From an uncultured bacterium (GTDB lineage Bacteria; Patescibacteriota; Patescibacteriia; Patescibacteriales; Patescibacteriaceae), in the NCBI GenBank assembly GCA_937868555.1, contig CALMNI010000171.1, forward strand, positions 1 to 11,437: a DNA stretch of 11,437 nucleotides. The letters run 5' to 3'. Below are positions 5,841 to 11,437 of the stretch, piece after piece. The notes under the pieces were generated by a model. The model was not told the DNA's origin. It was given only the letters and a program-made list of their open reading frames with translations, and did not search any database. The translations under genes were made by a program, and so were the position numbers. Numbering within the stretch: the stretch's first letter is position 1; each line of letters begins with the position of its first letter.

Positions 5841-6443
5841 ATGTATACTCTTTCCCCTCTCCCATACGCTTTTGACGCCCTCGAACCTTATATTGATGCG
5901 GCCACCATGCAAATCCATCACGACAAACACCACCAAACCTATGTCGATAAGCTCAATGCTGCCTTAGAAAGGCATCCTGAACTCTCGGAAAAAAAATTAG
6001 AAGAGCTGCTCTCTAACCTTGAGTCTATCCCCGAAGATATTCGCAGCGCTGTCCGCAATCACGGCGGCGGTCATTTCAACCATTCATTTTTTTGGCCCCT
6101 CTTAAGCAAAGAAGGAATAAAGCAACCACTACCAGAACTAGGAGCAGCGATTGCTCGGGATTTCGGCAGCTTCGATTCTTTTAAAGAAAATTTTATCCAA
6201 GCAGCAACGAATCAATTTGGCAGCGGCTGGGCTTGGCTAAGCCTGAATAAAGATAATAAACTTGTCGTTCATTCCACCACTAACCAAGACAACCCGCTCA
6301 TGCAAGGAATGAAACCGATAATTGGCCTTGATGTTTGGGAGCATGCTTATTATCTCAAATACCAAAATAAGCGTCCCGACTACATTTCCGCTTTTTGGAA
6401 TGTCATTAACTGGGAACAAGCGGAAAAAAACTTCAAAAGCTAA
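5841..6443 (+). CDS. sodA: Superoxide dismutase, Mn/Fe family, manganese-type residues
   Basis: This 200-aa enzyme converts superoxide to oxygen and hydrogen peroxide. All four metal ligands are visible: H26 (in [11 protein letters not shown]), H81 (in [10 protein letters not shown]), D164 and H168 (in [12 protein letters not shown]). Second-sphere residues point to the manganese type: Gly77 before the ligand helix and Gln149 in TTNQDNPLM. Iron enzymes usually carry Gln and Ala at these two places. Cambialistic use of either metal cannot be excluded. There is no signal peptide, so it is cytoplasmic. It is transcribed alone from an extended -10 promoter next to the MITE. The next promoter begins four bases after its stop, with no terminator between. 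Confidence 0.95.
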   Translation: MYTLSPLPYAFDALEPYIDAATMQIHHDKHHQTYVDKLNAALERHPELSEKKLEELLSNLESIPEDIRSAVRNHGGGHFNHSFFWPLLSKEGIKQPLPELGAAIARDFGSFDSFKENFIQAATNQFGSGWAWLSLNKDNKLVVHSTTNQDNPLMQGMKPIIGLDVWEHAYYLKYQNKRPDYISAFWNVINWEQAEKNFKS

Positions 6444-6446
6444 ATC

Positions 6447-6475
6447 TTGACTTCTAAGCCCTTTTCTGCTATGCT
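6447..6475 (+). promoter_or_regulatory. Strong sigma70-type promoter of the RRM gene
   Basis: TTGACT (6447-6452), exactly 17 nt, TATGCT (6470-6475). Both boxes match consensus at five and four positions. The predicted start is near 6482, which leaves a leader of about 110 nt before the ATG at 6592. Confidence 0.82.
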
Positions 6476-6481
6476 GAAAAA

Positions 6482-6591
6482 GCTTGTAAGTGTTTTTACG
6501 TTAGTGCGGAGCCTCTGGTCTCTTAAACGAAGTATAAGCAACCCACCTGGGTAAGTCGACTTACAACTTATTCTTTAAGAGATTAGTCAGT
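6482..6591 (+). promoter_or_regulatory. Structured mRNA leader of the RRM gene
   Basis: Two long pairings are interleaved. Helix A joins TTGTAAGT (6484-6491) to ACTTACAA (6559-6566). Helix B joins 6515-6527 to 6574-6586, 13 continuous pairs with two G-U. The order A, B, A', B' means they either form a pseudoknot or compete. The perfect palindrome GTAAGTCGACTTAC (6551-6564) offers a third, local partner for A'. The only ribosome-site-like bases (AAGAGA, 6577-6582) lie inside helix B, so the fold could control translation, for example with temperature or with bound RRM protein. Confidence 0.55.
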
Positions 6592-6924
6592 ATGGCAAAG
6601 AAACTTTACGTTGGCGGAATCTCCTACAGCTCCAACGACGACTCCTTGCGCGATCACTTTTCGCAAGCTGGTAACGTCGTTTCGGCTACCATCATCATGG
6701 ATCGCATGACTGGACGCTCAAAAGGCTTCGGTTTTGTCGAAATGTCCACTGATGAGGAAGCAGCCGCAGCTATTGATATGCTCAATGGCAAGGAACTCGA
6801 CGGACGCCAACTCTCCATCAGCGAAGCTCGCCCAATGACCGAACGGCCTCCGCGCCGCGAGGGCAACGGTGGCGGTTACGGTAACAACCGTGGCGGCAAC
6901 GACCGTGGCGGCAGCCGCTGGTAA
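6592..6924 (+). CDS. RRM-domain RNA-binding protein with glycine-rich tail
   Basis: The 110-aa protein is a single RNA-recognition motif (about 3-80) followed by a Gly/Arg/Asn-rich tail (86-110, with GGYGNNRGG repeats). RNP2 is LYVGGI (5-10) and RNP1 is KGFGFVEM (44-51), with the aromatic residues that stack on RNA bases in place. This resembles the small bacterial and cyanobacterial Rbp proteins and plant glycine-rich proteins, several of which respond to cold. It probably binds single-stranded RNA. The strong promoter, long structured leader, terminator and comparatively GC-rich codons suggest high, regulated expression. Self-regulation through the leader is an inference. Confidence 0.93.
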   Translation: MAKKLYVGGISYSSNDDSLRDHFSQAGNVVSATIIMDRMTGRSKGFGFVEMSTDEEAAAAIDMLNGKELDGRQLSISEARPMTERPPRREGNGGGYGNNRGGNDRGGSRW

Positions 6925-6938
6925 GAGATTACCTCAAT

Positions 6939-6970
6939 AAAAAACACTCTCCTTTCGGAGGGTGTTTTTT
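6939..6970 (+). terminator. Strong intrinsic terminator after the RRM gene
   Basis: AAAAAACACTCTCC (6939-6952) and GGAGGGTGTTTTTT (6957-6970) form 14 pairs including one wobble around a TTTC loop. The T-run tail is built in. It lies 14 nt after the stop. Confidence 0.93.
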
Positions 6971-6980
6971 GTTTGGCCAT

Positions 6981-7383
6981 TGTCATCCCACGGATCGCCG
7001 GAGGCGATACCGGGGGATCTAAGTAATTAGTTAATCTCTATGAACAAAGAGAAAATATATTATGTGTATATTATCACTAATCGACATAATACAGTTTTAT
7101 ATATTGGAGTTACTAATAATTTAGAAAGACGATTATTACAACATGCTGCGAAAGATAATAATGTGTCGTTTACTGCGCTCTATCAAGTTAGTAAATTAGT
7201 ATATTACGAAAGGTATGGAAACATTAGAATGGCTATACAGAGAGAAAAACGTCTTAAAAAATGGAATAGAAAGTGGAAAGTAATATTAATTGAAAAATTT
7301 AATCCTGAATGGAAGGATCTTCTCTTTCAAGCGGAATATAGCGACTGAATACGCAGATCCCCCGGTCAAGCCGGGGGATGACA
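6981..7383. mobile_element. Candidate mobile cassette: GIY-YIG gene between inverted TGTCATCCC repeats
   Basis: The left element (6981-7020) begins TGTCATCCC and ends CGGGGGATCT. The right element (7355-7383) begins AGATCCCCCG and ends GGGATGACA. The two are therefore inverted relative to each other, and the whole unit has TGTCATCCC/GGGATGACA at its outer ends. The left element has an inner hairpin ATCGCC-GGA-GGCGAT (6994-7008). The right one is itself a 9-bp hairpin (7357-7365 with 7371-7379). The only gene inside is a GIY-YIG nuclease with AT-rich codons. It sits between the RRM terminator and the end of the SpoU gene. I do not see a clear target duplication. Confidence 0.6.
7040..7348 (+). 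CDS. GIY-YIG nuclease-superfamily protein
   Basis: This 102-aa protein is a stand-alone GIY-YIG domain of the short UPF0213/YhbQ-like type. Visible hallmarks are the GIY-equivalent YYVYIITN (7-14), LYIGVTNN with YIG at 21-23, the catalytic-type Arg30/Arg31 in LERRLLQH, and Glu69 in REKRLKKW. These are the residues that bind and cut DNA in the family. There is no extra DNA-binding domain. Its codons are more AT-rich than those of the RRM gene beside it, which fits separate acquisition. No Shine-Dalgarno site precedes the ATG. The flanking inverted palindromes suggest a link to repeat movement or cutting. Short domains of this type also occur as ordinary housekeeping genes. Confidence 0.9.
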   Translation: MNKEKIYYVYIITNRHNTVLYIGVTNNLERRLLQHAAKDNNVSFTALYQVSKLVYYERYGNIRMAIQREKRLKKWNRKWKVILIEKFNPEWKDLLFQAEYSD

Positions 7384-7408
7384 TATGGATAAAAAAGTTG
7401 TTTCCTAA

Positions 7409-8092
7409 TTACTTATATAAACCGCTTAAAATAATTGCCAAAGCGCTGGCAACATTTAAAGACTCCAAAGCAGCATTGTGAGGAATGGATAAAGAGGCGC
7501 CTTTAATTGATAATTTAATTCCCTGCCCTTCCGAGCCGGCGATAATCATTATTTTTTTCGGCAAACTTGTAGCCGTCTCTGCATTAAAGATTACCGCCTT
7601 GCTATTAGCAGTTTTTTCTAATCGAAAAATTTCATACTTAAATTCACTAAGAACAGCTTCAGCTCCGGGACGTTCAACCTCTACCCATGGGACATTAAAA
7701 AAAGCACCAGCGGAAGAACGAACAACTTTAGGACTAGAAGGATCGGCTGATTCAATAAGCACTAACGCGGCATCAAAGCCTAAACATAAACGCAAAATCG
7801 TGCCAACATTTCCCGGATCTTGGACGCCATCAAGAACGACAATTATTGAGCGCTGGATAATATCTTCTTTTGTAAAAATTGGAATGCGGGCAACGGCGGC
7901 CAAGGGTTGCGGCGTGACTGTATCTACAAGGCTGGAAAAATCATCGCTGTCTTCAGGAGTAAATGTAAATTCAATAAATTTTTTTGCTTCAGCAATATTT
8001 TTTTCGCCCTCTACTAAACAAAAGCCCGACTCACGCCTGCCTTTTTTCGCTTCGAGCGAACGTATCAATTTTTCTTGCCGTGCGGTTAGCAT
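7409..8092 (-). CDS. SpoU-family (SPOUT) RNA 2'-O-methyltransferase
   Basis: The 227-aa protein transfers a methyl group from S-adenosylmethionine to a ribose 2'-OH in rRNA or tRNA. The trefoil-knot motifs are complete: motif 1 LDGVQDPGNVGTILR (87-101, with Asn95 and Arg101), motif 2 IAGSEGQGI (184-192, Glu188) and motif 3 SIPHNAALESLNVASA (202-217). The N-terminal part (about 1-80) resembles the SpoU substrate-binding domain but is short, with EGEKNIAEA visible at 28-36. It may act like RlmB or TrmH; the target is not readable from sequence. The ATG directly follows the ftsX stop (TAAATG), so translation is probably coupled. It is last in the operon. Confidence 0.92.
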   Translation of the reverse strand: MLTARQEKLIRSLEAKKGRRESGFCLVEGEKNIAEAKKFIEFTFTPEDSDDFSSLVDTVTPQPLAAVARIPIFTKEDIIQRSIIVVLDGVQDPGNVGTILRLCLGFDAALVLIESADPSSPKVVRSSAGAFFNVPWVEVERPGAEAVLSEFKYEIFRLEKTANSKAVIFNAETATSLPKKIMIIAGSEGQGIKLSIKGASLSIPHNAALESLNVASALAIILSGLYK

Positions 8093-9004
8093 TTAAATAT
8101 TTGAATACTTACGAACAGCAACTAAGCTTGCCAATATATTAACGATTGCTGTTCCAAAAAATTCAATCAATAGCAAGTAGACGAAATTTGCTCGGAAATA
8201 AGAAACAATATTGAAATCATAATTCAAGAAAAAAGTCTCAAGATACGGCTGCAATAATGACAGGAACAGATAAAAAAGACCAGTTGTTATTATAACGCCT
8301 ATGAGCGTATATAAAACGCTCGAAATAAGAAAAGGCGCACGAATAAACCAGCTGGAAGCGCCAACCAGGCGCATAATAGCGATTTCTTGCCTATGCGTAT
8401 AAATCGCAACCCGGATAGTATTATATAAAAATAAGAGCGTAATAAGAACGAACAAAAGACTGACTAGGAAGCCGGCCTCGCTAATGCGGGAAGTGATGGT
8501 ATCAATTTTCTGCAAAAGCAATTTATGGTCGTCAAAGTTACGCGCTTCAATAATAGGATCGCTGATATGATTTAAATCATTAATAAGCTCATCATATTTA
8601 TTGGGGTCCTGCGGGTGTATGGCTAAACTGGGGGATAAAGGATTAGTATCCAATTCGCGCAAAGCGCCAATTACATCAGGATTATTCTCATGTTTCTTTT
8701 GAAAATCAGCCAGAGCCTGTTGCTTGGAGATATATGTAACCTCGCGTACGTTTGGCAAAGCGGCGATTTTACCGCGTAAAGCGAGAATATCGCTTTCTGC
8801 CGCCTCTGTCCTCAAATATAAACTAATATCTATTTTATCGCGGACAGTATCGACAGCAGCAGAAGAAATAACCTGAACGGCAATTAATAAATTCACTGAA
8901 AATAAAGCCAGCACGAGGATAATGACTGTCACAAAAGAAAGCCAAATATTACGAGCAATATCCTGAAAGCTGAATTTTAATGCCCTCCCTAGAGAAATCA
9001 ACAT
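8093..9004 (-). CDS. ftsX: Cell division ABC transporter membrane subunit FtsX
   Basis: FtsX is the membrane partner of FtsE. It passes ATP-driven signals across the membrane to peptidoglycan hydrolases during division. The 303-aa protein has the FtsX plan: a cytoplasmic N-terminus, TM1 (22-47), a large outer loop (about 50-175, the hydrolase-contact domain), then TM2 (178-200), TM3 (222-252) and TM4 (272-297). The cytoplasmic link HRQEIAIMRLVGASSWFIR (204-222) is the family signature and includes the coupling helix. It starts 4 nt after the ftsE stop and ends against the SpoU-gene start. Length is usual for the family. Confidence 0.95.
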   Translation of the reverse strand: MLISLGRALKFSFQDIARNIWLSFVTVIILVLALFSVNLLIAVQVISSAAVDTVRDKIDISLYLRTEAAESDILALRGKIAALPNVREVTYISKQQALADFQKKHENNPDVIGALRELDTNPLSPSLAIHPQDPNKYDELINDLNHISDPIIEARNFDDHKLLLQKIDTITSRISEAGFLVSLLFVLITLLFLYNTIRVAIYTHRQEIAIMRLVGASSWFIRAPFLISSVLYTLIGVIITTGLFYLFLSLLQPYLETFFLNYDFNIVSYFRANFVYLLLIEFFGTAIVNILASLVAVRKYSNI

Positions 9005-9008
9005 AGGC

Positions 9009-9689
9009 TTAAATAATATATTTGCCGACAGCTTGATCGGAAATTAAGCGACCGTCATGCAAGGTAATTACCCGTCGCTTAAGGCGATTAACAATTTCGC
9101 GATTATGAGTCACTAATAAAACAGTGGTGCCAAATTCATTTATTTTTAAAAGCAAATCAATAATTTCTTGAGCATTAATAGAATCAAGATTGCCTGTCGG
9201 TTCATCGGCCAAGAGAACCTTGGGTTGGTATACGAGCGCACGGGCAATAGCCGCACGTTGCTGCTCGCCTCCTGAAACTTGATTAGGATATCGCTTCATT
9301 TTCGACCCCAGCCCGACAATTTTCATAACTTCAGGAACCACTGATTTAATTTTTGCTCCGCTTTTGCCAGCGACCTCCAAGGCAAAGGCAACGTTTTCAG
9401 CTAAGGTTTTTTTAGGAAGTAATTTAAAATCTTGGAAAATAACGGCAACTTGCCGACGCAAGTACGGAATTTCACTCTTGCCAATGTCCGTAATATCCCA
9501 ATCGCCAATCAAAATTTTCCCTTCACTCGGCTTTTCTTCTCCAATAAGGCAGCGCACTAAGGTAGTTTTGCCCGTGCCGGACTGACCGACAAGCGAAACA
9601 AATTCTCCCGGTTTAATAGTTAAACTGACGTGGTCAAGCGCCTTTATATTGGGTTGATATAATTTTGAAACATTATCAAGGCGAATCAT
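9009..9689 (-). CDS. ftsE: Cell division ATP-binding protein FtsE
   Basis: This 226-aa ABC ATPase has every motif in place: Walker A GQSGTGKT (35-42), Q-loop Gln86 in VIFQDFKLL, signature VSGGEQQ (138-144), Walker B VLLADEP (158-164), D-loop GNLD and H-loop His195 in VTHN. The FQDFKLL form of the Q-loop and the short length fit FtsE. The ftsX gene 4 nt downstream makes the assignment firm. FtsE hydrolyses ATP in the cytoplasm to drive FtsX. It follows the carboxypeptidase-fusion gene by 14 nt. No Shine-Dalgarno site precedes its ATG, so coupling to upstream translation is likely. Confidence 0.97.
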   Translation of the reverse strand: MIRLDNVSKLYQPNIKALDHVSLTIKPGEFVSLVGQSGTGKTTLVRCLIGEEKPSEGKILIGDWDITDIGKSEIPYLRRQVAVIFQDFKLLPKKTLAENVAFALEVAGKSGAKIKSVVPEVMKIVGLGSKMKRYPNQVSGGEQQRAAIARALVYQPKVLLADEPTGNLDSINAQEIIDLLLKINEFGTTVLLVTHNREIVNRLKRRVITLHDGRLISDQAVGKYII

Positions 9690-9703
9690 GGATGAGAAAA
9701 TAA

Positions 9704-11260
9704 TTATTTGATATGTTGTTCGGCAAACTCGAGCAGTTCTTTAGTATCGTTAATGCTTGCTTGCCGTGTTGGCGCTCCTAAGACAACGATGATTATATTC
9801 TTATCTTTACTCGTCGGCCACTTAGTTGCCAAGCAATATTTTGATTCGACAAGATAGCCAGTTTTAGAGCCTAACAATGTCGAATCTTTTTCCCGCGCGA
9901 GCGTATTCGTATTCTTAAAACTGTGTACTACCTTAGTATTAATTGTTTTCACGGTGTACGAATCGCGAACAGTACCAGCGGCAATAAAATCATCAAGGAA
10001 AACCTGTCTTGCTATTATAGCATATTCAGCAGCGGTGGTAACATTTTTAGGAGACAAGCCGGTTGGTTCAACGAAAGTTGTTTTGCGCGCCCCCCATTTT
10101 TTTACATTAGTATTCATTTTTGCAATAAACGCTGGGCGCGAAAGCCCGGAAACACGAACTAATGTTTCAACGGTATTATTAGTAGAGCCTATGAGCGAAG
10201 AATATACTAAATCTCGGACCGTAACTTGATCTTTATCTTTTAAACGCAGGCGCGCTGATTCGCTCGGCAAAACATATTTGGCATTTTGCTGTTCATCCTT
10301 TATGGAATAAGCAACGACTTTAGCAAGATTGGGCTTGGTTTCAAGAAAAGTTTTAATAGCAACAAGTTTCGTTAAACTTGCTAAGGGCATAGGCGTATTT
10401 TCATTTTTTCCCCACAGCACTTTGGTATCGGCGCTATTAAGAATAACCGCATTCCGAGAACTTACGGTAGGAACTGAGGAATCTGATTTTATTTCAGCTT
10501 CTGCAACAGGGGCGCTAAAAACTTCTTCAATCGCAATGCGCATTGTCCCCTGCCCCAGGGGTGCTAGCCGAGCAAAAGCAACAGCATCAAGATCAAGAAC
10601 GCGCGTCGGATGCTTTGAACGATCGGGGCCATGGTCGTTCACTGTAATCTCGACGCTTTTTTTATTATCAAGATTTATAACACGCAAGCGAGCCCCCTTT
10701 GGAAAATCAGGAGAAGCCGCAAAAAGGCCATTTTTATATCGATACCAGCTTGCATCACCCCTTACTATTACTTTGGAATTTTCAAAAACTGCTAAACGAA
10801 CGAAAGGCATTCCTACATTAATGCTTAATAAGCCCTTAGAAATATTTTCCGTGGTATCTATAGGCTGCCAAGCATTTTTGTTCTTATCAAAAAAATAAAC
10901 TCGTTTATAAGCCGCTGAATTGCTGCTCTTAAGAGAGACATAGTATTCGCCATTGCGGAATGCTTCTTGAGGAATATCAATTTGATACATACCTCCGCTA
11001 GCGCTAAGCCCGCTCGGCGCGATTGCTGCTTCGCTTAGTTTAGTTAGAGTGATAACGGCTGGAGATGCCATGCGTCCCGCCGGCAAGCCGACTTGCAGCT
11101 CTCCGCCAAAAACGCTAAAAGATAAATCTCGGCTTAAACCGGCGGTATCTATGCTCGCCGAAAAAACTTGATCGCTTGAATTTTGTACCTGCGCATCAAC
11201 AATTGCTACAGGCAGGCTTATAGAACTAAAAATACAAATGTAAAGTAGTAATTTTTTCAT
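9704..11260 (-). CDS. Secreted RlpA-like / D-alanyl-D-alanine carboxypeptidase (S11) fusion
   Basis: The 518-aa protein begins with a signal peptide (about 1-23, ending VDAQ). A beta-rich domain of unknown type (about 30-165) follows. Next is an RlpA-like double-psi beta-barrel (about 167-247) with GDASWYRYKNG, LRVINLDN and VNDHGPDR. Last comes a penicillin-binding-protein-type peptidase S11 domain (about 265-515). The S11 triad is complete: SLTK with Ser295 and Lys298, STN (359-361) and KTG (466-468). Such enzymes trim the terminal D-Ala from peptidoglycan stem peptides. The RlpA part keeps the Asp in NDHGP, but the His usual in the preceding AxHxxLPxG segment is replaced (AASPDFPKG), so it may bind glycan rather than cut it. 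It heads the ftsEX operon. Confidence 0.9.
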   Translation of the reverse strand: MKKLLLYICIFSSISLPVAIVDAQVQNSSDQVFSASIDTAGLSRDLSFSVFGGELQVGLPAGRMASPAVITLTKLSEAAIAPSGLSASGGMYQIDIPQEAFRNGEYYVSLKSSNSAAYKRVYFFDKNKNAWQPIDTTENISKGLLSINVGMPFVRLAVFENSKVIVRGDASWYRYKNGLFAASPDFPKGARLRVINLDNKKSVEITVNDHGPDRSKHPTRVLDLDAVAFARLAPLGQGTMRIAIEEVFSAPVAEAEIKSDSSVPTVSSRNAVILNSADTKVLWGKNENTPMPLASLTKLVAIKTFLETKPNLAKVVAYSIKDEQQNAKYVLPSESARLRLKDKDQVTVRDLVYSSLIGSTNNTVETLVRVSGLSRPAFIAKMNTNVKKWGARKTTFVEPTGLSPKNVTTAAEYAIIARQVFLDDFIAAGTVRDSYTVKTINTKVVHSFKNTNTLAREKDSTLLGSKTGYLVESKYCLATKWPTSKDKNIIIVVLGAPTRQASINDTKELLEFAEQHIK

Positions 11261-11270
11261 GGTTATTTTA

Positions 11271-11294
11271 AAAACAAAAAATCAACCTTGAGTT
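11271..11294 (-). terminator. Weak terminator-like hairpin in the leader of the carboxypeptidase gene
   Basis: On the minus strand TCAAC, a 5-nt loop TCAAG and GTTGA are followed by TTTTTTGTTTTT. The stem is only five pairs, but the U-run is long. It lies between the candidate promoter and the ATG, so it may be a weak attenuator, or the end of a transcript arriving from outside the window. Confidence 0.3.
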
Positions 11295-11319
11295 GACGAG
11301 TATAGGCTTAGACAATATA

Positions 11320-11325
11320 ATTATA
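11320..11325 (-). promoter_or_regulatory. Consensus -10 box ahead of the carboxypeptidase-ftsEX operon
   Basis: The minus strand reads TATAAT at 11325-11320, perfect consensus. The matching -35 position is T-rich (TTTTCT) and poor. A second -10-like TATACT lies at 11304-11299, also without a good -35. The operon start is probably within this stretch. Confidence 0.4.
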
Positions 11326-11366
11326 CCACGGAATTTACCTTCAGAAAAAGGTACGAATGTTAGCAA

Positions 11367-11429
11367 AATTTTTAATTTTTAATTTTATAATTATTAAAAA
11401 TTGGAAATTATAAAATTATAAAATTTTTC
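11367..11429. repeat. AT-only spacer at the right edge
   Basis: This stretch is nearly pure A/T, with repeated AATTTT and TTATAAAATT units that can fold back on themselves. It resembles the spacer at 163-213. I see no coding frame in the last 170 bases. Confidence 0.4.
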
Positions 11430-11437
11430 TTGCGGGA

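Noticed and set aside
7290..7481. 63-aa plus-strand frame with a PPVKPGDD segment
   Set aside because: It overlaps the end of the GIY-YIG gene and reads through the right-hand repeat into antisense of the SpoU gene.
7485..8096. 203-aa plus-strand frame opposite the SpoU gene
   Set aside because: It mirrors a gene with all SPOUT motifs and has a low-complexity Ser/Thr-rich product.
10329..10898. 189-aa plus-strand frame opposite the carboxypeptidase fusion
   Set aside because: It is the antisense of a gene with a complete S11 triad and has no recognisable domain.

Overview
The window most likely comes from a Candidate Phyla Radiation (Patescibacteria) bacterium, or a similarly small-genomed lineage. 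The grounds are compact genes with short gaps, moderate-to-low GC, many starts without a clear Shine-Dalgarno site, TTG as a possible start, AT-rich spacer repeats, and small housekeeping proteins mixed with short palindromic repeats. TGA ends at least one well-supported gene (GIY-YIG), so the standard bacterial code applies, not the UGA=Gly code. The phylum assignment is inference; no rRNA gene is present.

Left part (1-3755). A minus-strand thiol-oxidation pair, dsbB followed by a truncated dsbA-like gene, runs off the left edge. Upstream of dsbB is a gene-free stretch. On the minus strand it reads as promoter, closing helix, three hairpins and a U-tailed terminator: a strong candidate for an unrecognised structured RNA or leader (about 667-860). 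Diverging from it on the plus strand are a 51-aa small ORF, a multi-pass membrane protein, a tRNA-dihydrouridine synthase and a HIT-family hydrolase. A cluster of large palindromes then separates these from a convergent yggT gene. A tiny lmo0937-type membrane peptide diverges from yggT.

Middle part (3756-7400). A 215-aa protein I do not recognise has its own promoter and converges on mnmA (tRNA 2-thiouridylase) across a bidirectional terminator. A 95-bp MITE-like palindrome lies between mnmA and the divergent Mn-type superoxide dismutase gene. Next comes an RRM RNA-binding protein with a consensus promoter, a roughly 110-nt leader with interleaved long helices and a textbook terminator. After it is a small GIY-YIG nuclease gene enclosed by inverted TGTCATCCC-type repeats, which looks like a small mobile cassette.

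Right part (7409-11437). One tightly packed minus-strand operon reads: secreted RlpA-like/D,D-carboxypeptidase fusion, ftsE, ftsX, and a SpoU-family RNA methyltransferase. Stops and starts are adjacent (14, 4 and 0 nt gaps). FtsEX is a cell-envelope complex known to control peptidoglycan hydrolysis, so the first gene is a plausible partner at the wall.

Taken together the genes cover envelope disulfides and oxidative defence (DsbB/DsbA, SOD), RNA modification (Dus, MnmA, SpoU), envelope and division functions (FtsEX, YggT, the carboxypeptidase) and RNA binding (RRM). The most novel-looking material is non-coding: the structured RNA upstream of dsbB, the RRM leader, and a set of palindromic repeats sharing TGTCATYYC ends.
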